NCBI RefSeq assembly: GCF_014495845.1
Contig: NZ_CP061080.1
Span: 609,001 to 673,000, forward strand
Length of the DNA stretch: 64,000 nt
Origin: Aquibium microcysteis
Lineage (GTDB): Bacteria > Pseudomonadota > Alphaproteobacteria > Rhizobiales > Rhizobiaceae
Direction: 5' to 3'
Below, in pieces: positions 55,009 through 64,000 of this stretch (its first letter is position 1; the number at the start of each line of letters is the position of its first letter). The notes beneath the pieces were generated by a model that ran no database searches, was not told where the DNA came from, and saw nothing but the letters and a program-made list of their open reading frames with translations. The translations under genes were made by a program, and so were the position numbers.

Positions 55009-56256
55009 ATGCAACGATCGCAGGATCAGGGCCGGCGACTGCTGCGTTCGGGATTCGCATGGTTTGCGGCGTTTCTGGCGCTCCTGATCGGTCAGGTGAC
55101 GGCGGTGGCGGCGCCGGAAGCCGGGGAGGGTGCGCTGCGGGCGCATGCCTATCGCATGGCCGGGGACGCGGTGCGCATGCGCGTCGTGGTGGAGTTCGAC
55201 CGCGAGCCCGACATGAAGTGGTTCCTGCTGCGCGGCCCGCACCGGCTGATCGTCGATCTGCCGGCGACGACCTTCGCCTTCGAGCCGGACCAGCTCGATC
55301 CGCGCGGTCTCGTGGCCGGGGTTCGCTACGGCAATCTCGGCACCGGGTCCTCGCGAATCATATTGACGGGGAAGGGGCCGTTCACGGTCGAGAACCTGTC
55401 GCTGCTGCAGAACGAGAACTCGCCCGGCCACCGCATGGTGATCGACATCGTCGCCGATTCGGAAGCGGCGTTCGAGCGCGCGCTGGCCGATCAGGCGGCC
55501 ACGACGGCCTCGACCGTCACGACCGACAAGAGCGACCGGGTGGGAGTACGGCCACCGGTCGAGAAACCGTTCACGATCGTGGTCGATCCCGGCCATGGCG
55601 GCATCGACGGGGGAGCCAAGTCCGTCAGCGGCACGGCGGAGAAGGATCTGACGCTCTCCTTCTCGCGCGAGCTCGTCGAGCGCCTGAAGTCGCGCGGCAA
55701 CCTCAACGTCTTCATGACGCGCGACGACGACGTGTTCCTGCGGCTCGACGACCGGGTACGGATCGCCCGCCAGCACGAGGCCGACCTGTTCGTGTCGATC
55801 CATGCCGACACGATCAGCCTGCCCGGCATCCGCGGCGCCACCGTCTACACCATTTCCGAGAAGGCCTCCGACGAGGTCGCCCGTGCGGCGGCCGAGCGGG
55901 AGAACCTCTCCGACTCCGTGGCCGGCATCGAGATCGCCGAGGAGAACCAGCAGGTCGCCGACATCCTCTTCGACCTCGTGCGGCGCGAGACGCACGGGTT
56001 TTCCGTGGCCTTCGCCCGCTCGCTGGTCGACGAACTCGGGCGGGCGATCGAACTGATCAACAATCCGCAGCGATCGGCCGGTTTCCGGGTGCTGCGCGCG
56101 CCCGACGTGCCGTCCGTGCTCGTCGAGCTCGGCTACCTGTCCAACGCCAAGGATGCCGCCCAGCTGCAGGATCCCGCATGGCGGGAGAAGGCGGTGACCA
56201 GCATGACGGCGGCCATCGAGGCGTTCGCAGCGGTCCGCACCGGCGCCGGCGGCTGA
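55009..56256 (+). CDS. N-acetylmuramoyl-L-alanine amidase (AmiC-type, AMIN + Amidase_3)
   Basis: The 415-residue exported protein has a signal anchor (WFAAFLALLIGQVTAVAAP), an AMIN domain (residues 45-150) for septal targeting, and a zinc amidase with VVDPGHGGIDGGA near 193, SIHADT near 264 and VLVELGYLSN near 372 (ligands and catalytic Glu). It splits septal peptidoglycan during division. ATG 55009 follows AGGA; GTG 54991 is possible. The PBP1A gene follows 204 bases later, forming a cell-wall pair. Confidence 0.94.
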   Translation: MQRSQDQGRRLLRSGFAWFAAFLALLIGQVTAVAAPEAGEGALRAHAYRMAGDAVRMRVVVEFDREPDMKWFLLRGPHRLIVDLPATTFAFEPDQLDPRGLVAGVRYGNLGTGSSRIILTGKGPFTVENLSLLQNENSPGHRMVIDIVADSEAAFERALADQAATTASTVTTDKSDRVGVRPPVEKPFTIVVDPGHGGIDGGAKSVSGTAEKDLTLSFSRELVERLKSRGNLNVFMTRDDDVFLRLDDRVRIARQHEADLFVSIHADTISLPGIRGATVYTISEKASDEVARAAAERENLSDSVAGIEIAEENQQVADILFDLVRRETHGFSVAFARSLVDELGRAIELINNPQRSAGFRVLRAPDVPSVLVELGYLSNAKDAAQLQDPAWREKAVTSMTAAIEAFAAVRTGAGG

Positions 56257-56460
56257 AACGGCCCGAGGGGATTGACGGTCGTGGCCTTTTGGCAACATGG
56301 CTGTCCGCCCGGGCGCACCGGGTTGGACGAACGGTTTTCCTGCCGCATTTTGCCCACATGAGGGAGGCAATGAGCGGTCGGTGAGACGGAGGGCGGCTTC
56401 TGCCGGCGGAGGCGCTTCCGGAAGACTGCCGGACTTCGGGTTGTCCGGATTGGAGCGGGT

Positions 56461-58908
56461 ATGATTCGACTGATTGGATATTTCTTCGGCGTTGCCATCA
56501 TGCTCGGTCTGGTGGTGGCCGGAGGCATCGCCCTCTACATCAGCCAGTTGACCAACGACCTGCCGGACTACGAGGTCCTCGCCCGCTATGAGCCGGCCGT
56601 GACGAGCCGTGTCCACGCCTCGGACGGCGAGCTGATGGCCGAATTCGCCAAGGAACGGCGGCTGTTCCTGCCGATCCAGGCCATCCCGGACCGTGTGAAG
56701 GCGGCGTTTCTGTCTGCCGAGGACAAGAATTTCTACACCCATCCGGGCATCGACCTGACGGGCCTCGCCCGAGCCATCGTCACCAACCTGCAGAACGTCG
56801 GCAGCGGTCGCCGGCCGGTCGGCGCATCGACGATCACCCAGCAGGTCGCCAAGAACTTCCTGCTGACGGCCGATCAGACCTACGATCGCAAGATCCGCGA
56901 GATGATCCTCGCCTTCCGCATCGAGCAGGCCTACTCGAAGGACCGCATCCTCGAACTCTACCTGAACGAGATCTTCTTCGGGCTCGGCTCCTACGGCATC
57001 GCCGGCGCGGCTCTCGCCTATTTCGACAAGTCGGTCAACGAGCTGACCATCGCCGAGGCGGCCTACCTCGCGGCACTGCCGAAGGGCCCGTCGAACTACC
57101 ATCCCTTCCGTCACACCGAGCGCGCCATCGAGCGCCGCAACTGGGTGATCGACCAGATGGTGGAGAACGGCTACGTCGATCCCGCCGAAGGCGCCAAGGC
57201 CAAGGAGACCGGCCTCAACGTCAATCCGCGCCGCCGCGGCAGCAACCTGTTCGCGGGCGAGTACTTCACCGAGGAAGTGCGCCGCGAGATCATCCAGCGC
57301 TACGGCGAGGACGCGCTCTATGCCGGCGGCCTCTCGATCCGGACCACCCTCGATCCGAAGCTGCAGATGATGGCGCGCACCGCGCTGCAGCACGGCCTGA
57401 TCCGCTTCGACACGCTGCGCGGCTTCCGCGGCCCGGTGAAGAACATCTCCACGGGCGGGGACTGGGGTGTGGCGCTGGCCGAGGTTCCGGCGCTGTCCGA
57501 CGTCCCGGAATGGACGCTCGCGGTGGTGCTGGAGGTCGGCGCCAAGGGCCTGGAGCTCGGGCTGCAGCCGCAGCGCGAGGTGTCGGGCCAACTCGAGGCC
57601 GAACGCCGGACGATCTCGCTGTCGGCTGCCGAGATGGGCTGGGCCATGCGACACGTCGTCGACGGCAAGCTGGTGAAGGCGAAGTCGCCCGCCGACGTCC
57701 TCAAGGTCGGCGACGTCGTCTACGTCGAGAAGACCGCGGACGACGGCTGGACCCTTCGCCAGGTTCCCAAGGTCGGCGGCGGCATGGTGGCGATGGATCC
57801 CCACACCGGCCGCGTGCTGGCGATGGTCGGCGGCTTCTCCTTCGCCGCCTCCGAGTTCAACCGGGCGACCCAGGCGATGCGCCAGCCGGGCTCCTCGTTC
57901 AAGCCGATCCTCTACGCCGCGGCGCTCGACAACGGCTACACGCCGGCCTCCGTGGTGCTGGACGGGCCCATCACCATCACGATCGGCAACGAGGTCTGGT
58001 CGCCCAAGAACTACGGCGGCCAGGCCGCCGGCCCCTCGACGCTGCGGGCGGGCATCGAGCGCTCGCGAAACCTGATGACCGTGCGGCTGGCCAACGACAT
58101 GGGCATGCCGCTGGTGGCCGAATACGCCGAGCGCTTCGGCGTCTACGATCGCATGCCGCCGCACATCGCCATGTCGCTCGGCTCGGGCGAGACGACGGTC
58201 ATGCGCATGGTCTCGGCCTATTCGGTTTTCGCCAACGGCGGCAAATCGATCAAGCCGTCGCTCATCGACCGCATCCAGGATCGCTACGGCAAGACCGTCT
58301 ACAAGCACGACGACCGCGGCTGCGAGGGCTGCAACGCGGCGGAATGGCGCGGCCAGGGCGAGCCCGAGCTGATCGACACCGCCGAGCAGGTGCTCGACCC
58401 GATGACGGCCTACCAGATCACCTCGATGATGCAGGGCGTGGTGCAGCGCGGCACGGCGACCACCATCGCCGAACTCGGTCGGCCGATCGCCGGCAAGACC
58501 GGAACCACCAACGACGAGAAGGACGCCTGGTTCATCGGCTTCACGCCCGACATCGTGGTCGGCGTCTATCTCGGCTACGACCAGCCGTCGCCGATGGGCA
58601 AGGGTTCGACGGGCGGCGGCCTGGCGGCTCCGATCTTCAAGGAGTTCATGGCCGAGGCGCTCAAGGACATGCGACCGGTCGACTTCCAGATCCCCCAGGG
58701 CATGAAGCTGATTCCGATCAACCGCCAGACCGGCATGCAGGCCTCCGAAGGCGAGCCGGGCGTGATCATGGAAGCCTTCAAGCCCGGCACCGGCCCCGCG
58801 GATTCCTACTCGATCATCGGCGGCGAGTTCGGCACCTCCGTGGAGGGCGCCGCCATCTCGCCCTCGGCGAGCCGCGCGATCTCGACCGGGGGCGGCGGTC
58901 TCTACTGA
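56461..58908 (+). CDS. mrcA: Penicillin-binding protein 1A (class A, bifunctional)
   Basis: The 815-residue enzyme has an N-terminal membrane anchor and a glycosyltransferase domain with SAEDKNFYTHPGIDLTG near residue 83 and GASTITQQVAKNFLL near 120. The transpeptidase has SxxK in GSSFKPILY near 478, SxN in ERSRNLMTVRL near 535 and KTGTTNDEKDAW near 678. An OB-like insert (about 315-440) separates the domains, as in PBP1A. It polymerises and crosslinks peptidoglycan. Confidence 0.95.
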   Translation: MIRLIGYFFGVAIMLGLVVAGGIALYISQLTNDLPDYEVLARYEPAVTSRVHASDGELMAEFAKERRLFLPIQAIPDRVKAAFLSAEDKNFYTHPGIDLTGLARAIVTNLQNVGSGRRPVGASTITQQVAKNFLLTADQTYDRKIREMILAFRIEQAYSKDRILELYLNEIFFGLGSYGIAGAALAYFDKSVNELTIAEAAYLAALPKGPSNYHPFRHTERAIERRNWVIDQMVENGYVDPAEGAKAKETGLNVNPRRRGSNLFAGEYFTEEVRREIIQRYGEDALYAGGLSIRTTLDPKLQMMARTALQHGLIRFDTLRGFRGPVKNISTGGDWGVALAEVPALSDVPEWTLAVVLEVGAKGLELGLQPQREVSGQLEAERRTISLSAAEMGWAMRHVVDGKLVKAKSPADVLKVGDVVYVEKTADDGWTLRQVPKVGGGMVAMDPHTGRVLAMVGGFSFAASEFNRATQAMRQPGSSFKPILYAAALDNGYTPASVVLDGPITITIGNEVWSPKNYGGQAAGPSTLRAGIERSRNLMTVRLANDMGMPLVAEYAERFGVYDRMPPHIAMSLGSGETTVMRMVSAYSVFANGGKSIKPSLIDRIQDRYGKTVYKHDDRGCEGCNAAEWRGQGEPELIDTAEQVLDPMTAYQITSMMQGVVQRGTATTIAELGRPIAGKTGTTNDEKDAWFIGFTPDIVVGVYLGYDQPSPMGKGSTGGGLAAPIFKEFMAEALKDMRPVDFQIPQGMKLIPINRQTGMQASEGEPGVIMEAFKPGTGPADSYSIIGGEFGTSVEGAAISPSASRAISTGGGGLY

Positions 58909-58953
58909 GGCGCGGCACTTCCGCGCGACGATCCTCTTCGCGTCGTCTTTACA

Positions 58954-58983
58954 GCGGCGGACCACGGAAATATGGTCCGCCGC
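58954..58983 (+). terminator. Hairpin downstream of the PBP1A gene
   Basis: Perfect 11-bp arms (58954-58964 with 58973-58983) and an 8-base loop lie 46 bases after the stop, without a T-run. It is a probable transcript-end structure before prfB. Confidence 0.5.
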
Positions 58984-59029
58984 GATTCATCACCCACCCG
59001 ATCAAGTCAGGAAGAGCAGGCGAACTGCC

Positions 59030-60158
59030 ATGCGCGCGGAAACCCAGAACCTCGTCAGCGAGATCCAGCAGGGCATAGGCCTGCTGAGGAGGCATCTTTG
59101 ACTGGGATCAGGCCCACAAGAGACTGGACTACCTGAACATGCTCGCCGAGGACGGCGAGCTCTGGAACGATCCCCAGAAGGCACAGGACCTGATGCGCGA
59201 GCGTCAGTCGCTCGAGGACCAGATCTCGGCGATCCGGCGGCTCTCCGCCCAGCTCGACGACGGCATCGGCCTGATCGAGCTCGGCGAGGAGGAGGGCGAC
59301 CAGGCGGTCGTCGGCGAGGCCGAGGCCTCGATCCGCGAGCTTCGCGCGGAGATCGCCGCGCGCCAGATCGAGACGCTGCTGTCGGGCGAGGCCGACAAGA
59401 ACGACACCTATCTCGAAGTGCATGCCGGCGCCGGCGGCACCGAGAGCCAGGACTGGGCCAACATGCTCTTGCGCATGTACACGCGCTGGGCCGAGCGGCG
59501 GAAGTTCAAGGTCGAAGTGCTCGAGATGCATGATGGCGAGGAGGCGGGCATCAAGTCGGCCACCCTGCTCATCAGGGGCCACAACGCCTATGGCTGGCTG
59601 AAGACCGAATCGGGCGTGCACCGTCTGGTGCGCATCTCGCCTTTCGACAGCAATGCGCGGCGGCATACCTCGTTCTCGAGCATCTGGGTCTACCCGGTCA
59701 TCGACGACACCATCGAGATCGAGGTCTCCGAATCGGACGTGCGCATCGACACCTATCGTGCGTCCGGCTCGGGCGGGCAGCACATCAACACGACCGACTC
59801 GGCGGTGCGCATCACCCATCTGGCAACCGGCATCGCCGTGTCGTGCCAGCAGGAGCGGTCGCAGCACAAGAACAAGGCCAAGGCCTGGGAGATGCTGCGC
59901 TCGCGCCTGTACGAGGTGGAACTGCAGAAGCGCGAGGAGGCGGCCAACGCCACCGAGGCGTCGAAATCCGACATCGGCTGGGGCCACCAGATCCGGTCCT
60001 ACGTGCTGCAGCCCTACCAGCTCGTGAAGGACCTGCGCACCGGCATGGAGAGCACGAACCCGCAGGGCGTGCTGGACGGCGACCTGGACGCCTTCATGGA
60101 GGCCTCGCTGTCACAGCGCATCGAGGGCGGCGCGACCCCCGTGCAGGACATCGACTGA
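59030..60158 (+). CDS. prfB: Peptide chain release factor 2, expressed by programmed +1 frameshift
   Basis: ATG 59030 opens a 23-codon frame ending CAT-CTT-TGA (TGA at 59099-59101). AGGAGG at 59087-59092 sits at the classic distance, so ribosomes slip +1 at CTT and continue as [15 protein letters not shown]... to 60158, giving about 375 residues. RF2 motifs: [20 protein letters not shown] with GGT near residue 120, the stop-codon tripeptide SPF in RISPFDS near 205, and the catalytic GGQ in SGSGGQHIN near 248. In-frame TGA autoregulates RF2 by its own level. GCAGGCGAACTGCC precedes the ATG. Confidence 0.96.
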
Positions 60159-60191
60159 CGTCGGCCGCACCGGGTCGCGCCCCTGTTCGGG

Positions 60192-60214
60192 TCCGGACTC
60201 AGGGACAGTCCGGA
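60192..60214 (+). terminator. Hairpin downstream of prfB
   Basis: TCCGGACT and AGTCCGGA form an 8-bp stem with a 7-base loop, 33 bases after the prfB stop. There is no T-run. It lies between the convergent prfB and M23 genes and may serve either strand. Confidence 0.45.
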
Positions 60215-60352
60215 AACCCGGGGCGCATCGGTCCGGCGGGTCCCGATCCGTCGTCGGTTCGAAGATGTCCGGAGCATCCGCTTCGTTCGGCAGCTTTCGG
60301 GCGGCGCAGAATCCCTTGCCGGCCTTCCGCCGCCGGGTTCCCGGACCGTCTC

Positions 60353-61630
60353 TCAGAGCAGATCCTTGATGGCCTTGCCGGCGCTGATGTAACGCACCGG
60401 GTTCGTGGCCTTGCCGTTGCGCCGCACTTCGTAGTGCAGGTGCGGGCCGGTCGAGCGGCCGGAGCTTCCGGCGAGGCCGACGACGGCTCCTGCCGCGACG
60501 GTATCGCCCTCGGATACCTCGACCCGGCTCAGATGCGCGTAGCGGGTGGTCAGGCCGTTGCCGTGGTCGATTTCGACCATCCGGCCGTAGCCGCCGTTCC
60601 AGCCCGCCTTGACGACCGTGCCCGAGCCGCTGGCGAGCACGGGAATGCCGACGGACGCGCGAAAGTCGATGCCGGCATGGAAGGCGGGCCGGCCGATCAG
60701 CGGGTCCCGGCGGACGCCGAAGCCGCTGGTCACGCTCTGGCCGGGCGCCGGATTGGCGATCGGCAGCCGGACGGCCGCCTGGCGGATGCCGTCGAGCTTG
60801 GTCAGCGCGTCGTCCAGCTCCTCGACCTCGGTCTCGAAAGGATCGTCTGCGCCGACCGGCACGAGCGGCCCGCCGACGTCGCCGGTGCCGTAGTCCGGAT
60901 CGACGGGCAGGCCGGCGTCCTTGAGCGCGGCGACGATCGCGTCGGCGGTCTTGTAGGCGTTTTCCTTGACGGCCCGGACCTTCTGGAACTGCAGCGTCTC
61001 GATGGCGTGCAGGGAGCGGTTGATCTTCACGAACAGCAGGTCGGCGCGATCGGCCGCCGACAGGCGCCGCGGGTCGACGGCCGGCCCGGTGCCGGCGGCG
61101 AGACTGGACAGGGCCGATGCCGCCGCGCTGGCGGTGGCGCCAGGTGCGAAGGCGTTCTCGAGGGGCAGCTCGGCGCGGATCTCCGGCTTGTCGAGCGGCA
61201 CGGGGCCGCGCGCCGGAAGCGCGTCCTCGCCCGCGGCCTTCTCGAGCAGGGGCAGGATCATCCCGTTGCGCGCGGAGAGTTCCTCCTGGCGGTCGATCAG
61301 CTCGGCGACCTTGCTCTCGACCAGCTGCTGGTCGAGCATCTGCCGGCTGGTGATGCGGTCGACCTGGGCGCGCAGTGCCGAGATGCGGTCCTCATAGGCC
61401 TGCTGCAGGCGGGCCTGGCGCGCGACCGTGGCGCCGATCAGGTCGTCACGCAGGACGAGATAGCTGGTGGCGAGCAGGTAGCCGACCGCACAGGCAGCGA
61501 CGGCGGACCCGGCGAGCGCCGTCATCCAGGGGCGGACGGTGAAATGGCGGATCTCCTCGCCGCGGGCGATGATGAAGGTGTGCGGTTCCTTGCGTTTGCC
61601 GAAGACGGCGGATGAACGGCTCTTTGACAC
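60353..61630 (-). CDS. M23-family peptidase (LytM-type, membrane-anchored)
   Basis: The 425-residue protein has a transmembrane helix (ALAGSAVAACAVGYLLATSY, about 38-58), a coiled-coil stretch (QARLQQAYEDRISALRAQVD onward) and a C-terminal zinc endopeptidase with HAGIDFRASVGIPV near 315, YGRMVEIDHGNGLTTRYAHL and GPHLHYEVR near 398 (HxxxD and HxH ligands intact). It probably cuts peptidoglycan crosslinks during growth or division. Confidence 0.93.
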   Translation of the reverse strand: MSKSRSSAVFGKRKEPHTFIIARGEEIRHFTVRPWMTALAGSAVAACAVGYLLATSYLVLRDDLIGATVARQARLQQAYEDRISALRAQVDRITSRQMLDQQLVESKVAELIDRQEELSARNGMILPLLEKAAGEDALPARGPVPLDKPEIRAELPLENAFAPGATASAAASALSSLAAGTGPAVDPRRLSAADRADLLFVKINRSLHAIETLQFQKVRAVKENAYKTADAIVAALKDAGLPVDPDYGTGDVGGPLVPVGADDPFETEVEELDDALTKLDGIRQAAVRLPIANPAPGQSVTSGFGVRRDPLIGRPAFHAGIDFRASVGIPVLASGSGTVVKAGWNGGYGRMVEIDHGNGLTTRYAHLSRVEVSEGDTVAAGAVVGLAGSSGRSTGPHLHYEVRRNGKATNPVRYISAGKAIKDLL

Positions 61631-61724
61631 AGGGCACTGCTTTCCGTAGCACGATCGTCGATGCCAGGAGATTACACTCCATTAGGGTTAACAAAGGTTT
61701 TCGGGGCGGCCGGCGGGCACGGCT

Positions 61725-62581
61725 TCAACCGTGCCGCGAGGAGGCGCTGAGCGCGCGGTAGAAGAGCGGCGTCAGTCCTGCCGCGGCGCGGGCACGGTCG
61801 TTGAAGGGCGGCTTCAGGTCGCCGCGGAAATTGGTCCGGACCAGTTCCTGGAAACGCTGCGCGGGATTGAGCCGGTCGCGCGCGCAATAGAAGCGGAACC
61901 ATTTGGCGCCGATGGCGACGTGCTTCTTCTCGTCCTCGTAGATGACCCGCAGGATGGCAGCCGTCTCGGCGTCGCCCGTCTCCTCCATCTTCTCCAGCAG
62001 CGAGGGCGTGACGTCGAGGCCGCGTGCCTCGAGAATCAGCGGCACGACAGCGAGACGCGCGTGCAGGTCGTTGCGGGTCTGGTGGGCGGCTTCCCACAAT
62101 CCGCCATGGGCGGGCAGGTCGCCATAGTCGGCGCCGAGCGAGCGCAGCCGGTTTCGCAGCAGCGTGAAGTGCTTGGCCTCCTCGAAGGCGACCTGCATCC
62201 AGCCGTCGAAGAAGCTCGCCGGCGGCCGCTCTGCGGCGAAGCGGGCGACGATGTCGAGCGCCAGATCGATGGCGTTGAGCTCGATATGGGCAAGCGCGTG
62301 GGCGAGCGCGATGCGCCCGTGATGGGTGTGCAGCGACCGCCGCGGCACCCGCTTCGGCTCGACCAGTTCCGGCCGCGCGGGGCGGCCGGGATAATCGGGC
62401 GGCGTACCGTCCAGCGGGCTCATGACCGAGATGGCGCGGTCGAACCAGCGCCGCGCGACGGCGCGCACGATCGCCGTCTTGCGGTCGAGGTCGCTCTCGC
62501 CGATCGCGTCGATGCAGCCGCCCCGCAGGCTGCGGGGACGGTAACCGTCGGCGTCCGCGGGGGTGGCTGCCTCCATCGGCG

Positions 62582-62585
<4 letters not shown>
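61725..62585 (-). CDS. DUF455 family ferritin-like protein
   Basis: The 286-residue helical protein has diiron-type ligand pairs: AHIELNAIDLALD near residue 98, FEEAKHFTLLRNRL near 130 and EDEKKHVAIGAKWF near 215. DUF455 proteins resemble the MiaE/ferritin-like superfamily; the reaction is unknown. Its start overlaps the bcp stop by 4 bases, suggesting an oxidative-stress link. Confidence 0.88.
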
Positions 62586-63049
<464 letters not shown>

Positions 63050-63186
63050 ATGTTGTCCCTTCTGTGCCGGCGACGCCCGTCGGACGGGAACGACCCCGCA
63101 GCCGATTTTCGTTAGCGACATCGACGGTTCGCCTTATAGTTCACGTGCGGGATTCGTCCATGGATCACCGCTGAGACGACGGACGA

Positions 63187-64000
63187 GTGGAAGAGAGGAC
63201 CGTGCAGCACGAAAGGGTGCGCTTCCGGAAGGCCGACATCGCGGCCCTGGAGACTCTGCCGTCGGCCTGCGTGCCGCCGCCGCTGGCCAAGCGGCGGGCC
63301 GGCCGGGGGCGCGGCGTGCTGAAGGCGTTCCTCTACTCGATCCTGGGGATCGTGGCGCTGATGGTGGTGGCCGCGGCCGGACTCTATCTGGCGGGTGCGG
63401 CCGGGTTCGGCAACGAACGCATCAAACGCGAGGCCGAGATCGCGCTGTCGGCCTATGCCGGCGTGCCGGTTCGGGTCGAGGCCGGAACCGCGCGCCTGTC
63501 CTGGGGACAGCTCGGCCTCGTTTCGATCGAAGTCCCCTCCGTGCGCCTGCTGATCGCCGAGGACGGCCGCGAGTTCGCGCGGGCCGGGGCGATGCGCTTC
63601 GGCTTCTCGCTCCGACCGCTGCTGTCTGGCCGGCTCTCCGTCGCCGAAGTGGCGCTGAAGGAGGCCGTGATCGACGGTGCCGCCCTTCCGAAATCGGACG
63701 AGCCCGGCTGGCTCGACGGCGTCGCCGACGCACGTGGTCTCGTCGATCCCGACAAGGTGGTTGCCTCGATCTTCGGCGGTATGAACCAGCTCTTCGACGC
63801 GCTGGAGGGGCGGCAGGCGCCGCGGGTGGTGCTGCGCGACGTGGAGTTGCTCTTCGCCGGTCCGGGGCGCAGCAGCGTCCATGCCGATCACGTGTCGGCA
63901 TGGCGCGAGCGGGGGCAGGGACTCAAGCTCGAGGGCACCTTCGACCTCCTCGGCAGGCCGGTGACGATGACCGGCTCCGCCTCGCGCCGTTCCGCCGCCG
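63187..64000 (+). CDS. AsmA/YhdP-like protein (N-terminal part, cut by window edge)
   Basis: About 271 codons are visible and the frame is open to the window end. One transmembrane helix (FLYSILGIVALMVVAAAGLYL, about residues 46-66) is followed by a periplasmic beta-rich part: GNERIKREAEIALSAYAGVP and FSLRPLLSGRLSVAEVALKE, typical of AsmA-like/DUF3971 proteins implicated in phospholipid transport to the outer membrane. Start is GTG 63187 or GTG 63202; neither has a strong ribosome site. No in-frame ATG follows the upstream stop at 63172-63174. Confidence 0.8.
   Translation, partial: MEERTVQHERVRFRKADIAALETLPSACVPPPLAKRRAGRGRGVLKAFLYSILGIVALMVVAAAGLYLAGAAGFGNERIKREAEIALSAYAGVPVRVEAGTARLSWGQLGLVSIEVPSVRLLIAEDGREFARAGAMRFGFSLRPLLSGRLSVAEVALKEAVIDGAALPKSDEPGWLDGVADARGLVDPDKVVASIFGGMNQLFDALEGRQAPRVVLRDVELLFAGPGRSSVHADHVSAWRERGQGLKLEGTFDLLGRPVTMTGSASRRSAA

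Noticed and set aside
54736..58965. A 1409-residue open frame antisense to the amidase and PBP1A genes
   Set aside because: Same artefact: both plus-strand genes have complete catalytic motifs, and the antisense product matches nothing recognisable.

Overview
This 64 kb, high-GC window reads as chromosome of an alphaproteobacterium, most likely Hyphomicrobiales (Rhizobiales). Support: the aat–accC–accB block beside DUF2155, NDUFA12, DsbA and M48 genes; RNase E with an acidic S1 insert; B12-dependent NrdJ; bacterial transglutaminase-like protease, DUF3126, DUF6455 and DUF455 proteins; prfB with a programmed frameshift; and RIME-like palindromic repeats. No rRNA, tRNA, CRISPR, phage or transposase gene was seen.

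Layout. 1-6101 (minus): hydantoinase/oxoprolinase B (cut by the window edge) and A, followed upstream by an NMT1/SsuA-type ABC importer (two permeases, ATPase, binding protein). 6495-9503 (minus): PaaG-like crotonase, HCCA-isomerase/DsbA-type protein, a possible 72-codon leader ORF, a VOC protein and a TetR regulator. 9744-18630 (plus): TRAP transporter (P-M-Q order), then an APH-fold kinase, a small helper-like protein, acyl-CoA ligase, acyl-CoA dehydrogenase, MaoC hydratase and a DUF7064-like protein. This resembles the LvaA/B/C/E (ACAD10/11-type) route that phosphorylates 4-hydroxyacyl-CoAs. 18836-25650 (plus): ribose-type ABC importer in which one permease is fused to an SMP-30/strictosidine-synthase-like propeller and a second propeller gene follows. 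The TetR promoter and two neighbouring promoter regions carry related ATGAA/TTCAT dyads, suggesting one local regulon.

25651-26604 is a repeat nest in which a MITE-like element interrupts a RIME-like element; a shortened copy sits at 51076-51265. 26605-30834 (minus): hicB, a frameshifted hicA and nrdJ with NrdR-type boxes. 31456-40000 is mostly conserved single genes (crotonase, cysE, DUF3126, gamma-carbonic anhydrase, BTLCP protease, PilZ, PAS, rhomboid, CBS) plus two candidate small RNAs and an FNR/FixK box at a DUF6455 gene. 40071-64000 is core housekeeping: gatB, acetyltransferases, NDUFA12, DUF2155, LysE, aat, accC/accB, DsbA, M48 protease, aminotransferase, rne, cell-wall amidase, PBP1A, prfB, M23 peptidase, DUF455, bcp, and the start of an AsmA-like gene.

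The first 25 kb is accessory catabolism: each import system is encoded beside enzymes that could use its cargo. The remainder is conserved core. All functions are inferred from sequence patterns read by eye; no database search was run.
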